Shown here one piece after another: positions 6,119 to 7,272 of a stretch of 7,272 nt of DNA; the stretch's first letter is position 1, and each line of letters starts with the position of its first letter. The notes below the pieces were generated by a model. It worked only from the letters and a program-made list of their open reading frames with translations, made no database searches and had not been told where the DNA came from. Location of the stretch: NCBI GenBank assembly GCA_023412435.1, contig JAEYNS010000304.1, forward strand, positions 1 to 7,272, in the 5' to 3' direction. The position numbers and the translations under genes were made by a program. Origin of the DNA: Actinomycetes bacterium (GTDB lineage: Bacteria > Actinomycetota > Actinomycetes > Propionibacteriales > Propionibacteriaceae).

Positions 6119-7087
6119 GTGCCCGTCCGCCACCGCCTGCTCGCGATCGCCGTCGCCGTGCTGTGGGGGCTGAACTTCATAGCGATCTCCGCCTCGCTGG
6201 AGCAGTTCCCCCCGCTGCTGCTGGTCGCGCTCAGGTTCGCTGTGATCGCCCTGCCGACCGTCCTGCTGGTGCCGTGGCCGGGGGTACCGGTGCGGTGGCT
6301 GCTGCTGTACGGCACGGGGTTCGGGGTGCTGCAGTTCCTGTTCCTCTACACCGCGATGGCGGCGGGCATGCCGGCCGGACTCGCCTCGCTGGTGCTGCAG
6401 TCGTCCGCCCCGTTCACTGTGGTGCTGGGAGCGTTGCTGCTGCGCGAGCGGCTGACCGGCCGGCAGGTGATCGGCATCCTGGTCGCGGTGGCGGGGCTGT
6501 GCGTGGTGGGCGCGCAGCGCTGGGAGTCGGCGGCGCTGCTCCCCTTCCTGCTGACCGTCGCCGGTGGACTCGGGTGGGCGCTCGGCAACCTCGGCAACCG
6601 GCTGGCCTCGGCGGGGAGCCCCAACGCCAGGCCGCTCCACCTGGTGCTGTGGATGAGCGTCGTACCGCCGGTACCGCTCGGCCTCGCCTCCCTGGTGGCC
6701 GAGGGTCCGGCGCGGATCGCGTCCTCGTTCACCTCGCTGGGTTCGGCCACGGGGCTGCTCGCGCTGGCCGGACTCGGCTACACGGTGCTGCTCGGGACGC
6801 TTGCCGGCTCCGGGCTGTGGACCCACCTGATGGCCCGCCACCCCGCCAGCAGGGTCGCGCCGTACTCGCTGCTGGTGCCGGTGGTGGGGATCACCGCGGC
6901 CTGGCTCCTGCTGGACGAACGGCCCACCGGCCTGGAGTTGCTCGGCTCGGCAGTCGTGGTGGCCGGCGTGCTGTACGGCAGCACCCGCCGGGGCCGGCAG
7001 ACCCCCGAACCCGCACCGGGCCCGGTTCCCGACGAGCTTGCCGAACCCGAGCGCGTCCCGGCCGGGTCCCGGGACTCCGGCAGCTAA
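6119..7087 (+). CDS. eamA: EamA-like DMT-superfamily exporter (cysteine/O-acetylserine type)
   Basis: This is a ten-helix drug/metabolite transporter with two EamA repeats, an inner-membrane efflux protein. The 322 residues from GTG 6119 begin with a short basic N terminus and the helix LLAIAVAVLWGLNFIAI. Several stretches resemble the E. coli cysteine/O-acetylserine exporter EamA (YdeD) as I remember it: LWGLNFIAI, GMPAGLASLVLQS, the RVAPYSLLVPVVGI segment and LLLDERPTGLELLG near the end. The second repeat starts around residue 138. The last 40 residues, after YGSTRRGRQ, form a Pro/Glu-rich hydrophilic tail of unclear role. An upstream TTG at 6083 is in frame, but its extension overlaps the promoter and lacks a transporter-like character. 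The substrate is inferred by similarity; other amino-acid-like substrates remain possible. It is divergent from the LysR-type gene, its probable regulator. Confidence 0.83.
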   Translation: MPVRHRLLAIAVAVLWGLNFIAISASLEQFPPLLLVALRFAVIALPTVLLVPWPGVPVRWLLLYGTGFGVLQFLFLYTAMAAGMPAGLASLVLQSSAPFTVVLGALLLRERLTGRQVIGILVAVAGLCVVGAQRWESAALLPFLLTVAGGLGWALGNLGNRLASAGSPNARPLHLVLWMSVVPPVPLGLASLVAEGPARIASSFTSLGSATGLLALAGLGYTVLLGTLAGSGLWTHLMARHPASRVAPYSLLVPVVGITAAWLLLDERPTGLELLGSAVVVAGVLYGSTRRGRQTPEPAPGPVPDELAEPERVPAGSRDSGS

Positions 7088-7098
7088 GCTGCTCGGGA
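7076..7098 (+). terminator. Hairpin over the eamA stop codon
   Basis: GCAGC (7080-7084) and GCTGC (7088-7092) flank the TAA stop as a 5-bp stem with a 3-nt loop. An outer TCC/GGA pairing (7076-7078 with 7096-7098) extends it across a small internal loop. It is weak as a terminator and has no U-tract. Confidence 0.3.
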
Positions 7099-7123
7099 AC
7101 TTCCCCGATCTCCAGGCAGGCCC

Positions 7124-7272
7124 ATGCTGTCGACGCGCCGCGAACCGACGCTGCTCGAACCTGCCCCGGCCCCTGCCACCGACCGCCGGCGGGCTGGGGT
7201 GCGCGCCGTCGTCATGGTCGTGATCGCTGCCGCGCTCCTCGGGCTGCGCCTGGTCGCCGACCCGGAGTGGTC
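7124..7272 (+). CDS. N-terminal fragment of an unrecognised membrane-anchored protein (runs off window)
   Basis: An open frame from ATG 7124 continues to the window end without a stop and gives 49 residues. It starts with a polar, Arg/Pro/Ala-rich segment of about 28 residues (MLSTRREPTLLEP...). A single hydrophobic stretch follows (VRAVVMVVIAAALLGLRLV), with preceding arginines that suit an N-in membrane anchor. Weak AGG purine runs at 7114-7120 could serve as a ribosome-binding site, and a TANNNT match, TAAGCT, lies at 7085-7090. I do not recognise the family, and too little is visible to assign a role. A different upstream or downstream start is possible. Confidence 0.5.
   Translation, partial: MLSTRREPTLLEPAPAPATDRRRAGVRAVVMVVIAAALLGLRLVADPEW

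Noticed and set aside
5993..6841. Minus-strand open frame antisense to the eamA-like gene
   Set aside because: It is Gln/Arg/His-rich shadow sequence and would run across the divergent promoter region.
7038..7223. Small plus-strand open frame at the 3' end
   Set aside because: It starts inside eamA in another frame and is Pro/Arg-rich. The frame from 7124 gives a more protein-like sequence with a membrane segment.
1..7272. A previously undescribed multi-gene system (defence, toxin-antitoxin, mobile or biosynthetic)
   Set aside because: Every complete gene belongs to a well-known family in a familiar arrangement. No integrase, transposase, CRISPR repeat or toxin-like gene was seen.

Overview
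The window is GC-rich throughout, and its genes are tightly packed with GC/CC-biased third codon positions. Together with the fused CydDC transporter, the znuACB-zur gene order and the apparently leaderless promoters, this points to a high-GC actinobacterium. I cannot place it to genus from sequence alone.

Layout. (1) 1-1822 (+): the 3' part of a fused cydDC gene. It holds the end of the CydD ATPase, an Ala/Pro-rich linker and a complete CydC half. A GC hairpin spans its stop codon. (2) 1823-2059: an intergenic region with a 12-bp perfect inverted repeat (arms 56 nt apart), a second GC hairpin directly after it, and a promoter (TTGACA, 17 bp, GAGAAT) whose -10 is covered by a 7-1-7 palindrome of Zur/Fur-family type. 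(3) 2060-5136 (+): a four-gene zinc operon, znuA-znuC-znuB-zur, with every junction overlapping or within 2 nt. It encodes a zinc-binding lipoprotein, the ATPase, the permease (with a His-rich tail) and the zinc-sensing repressor. (4) 5139-6047 (-): a LysR-type regulator converging on zur with 2 nt between stop codons; a 7-bp-stem hairpin spans both stops. (5) 6048-6118: a divergent control region with a perfect ATGTAG-N5-CTACAT palindrome. (6) 6119-7087 (+): a DMT-superfamily exporter closely resembling the cysteine/O-acetylserine exporter EamA, presumably controlled by the divergent LysR regulator. (7) 7124 to the window end: the start of an unrecognised membrane-anchored protein.

How it works together. 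The zinc operon reads as a self-contained feedback loop. Zn-loaded Zur should bind the single operator ahead of znuA and shut off both uptake and its own gene; low zinc should release it. The operator overlaps the -10 and ends at the first base of the most likely start codon, so the mRNA is predicted to be leaderless. The lysR-eamA pair is a classic divergent regulator/exporter module. CydDC and EamA are both thiol-related exporters flanking a zinc uptake operon; this may be coincidence.

I found no mobile element genes, RNA genes, CRISPR or phage features, and no clearly novel multi-gene system. The most interesting points are the fine structure of the control regions, the intergenic inverted repeat and the His-rich ZnuB tail.
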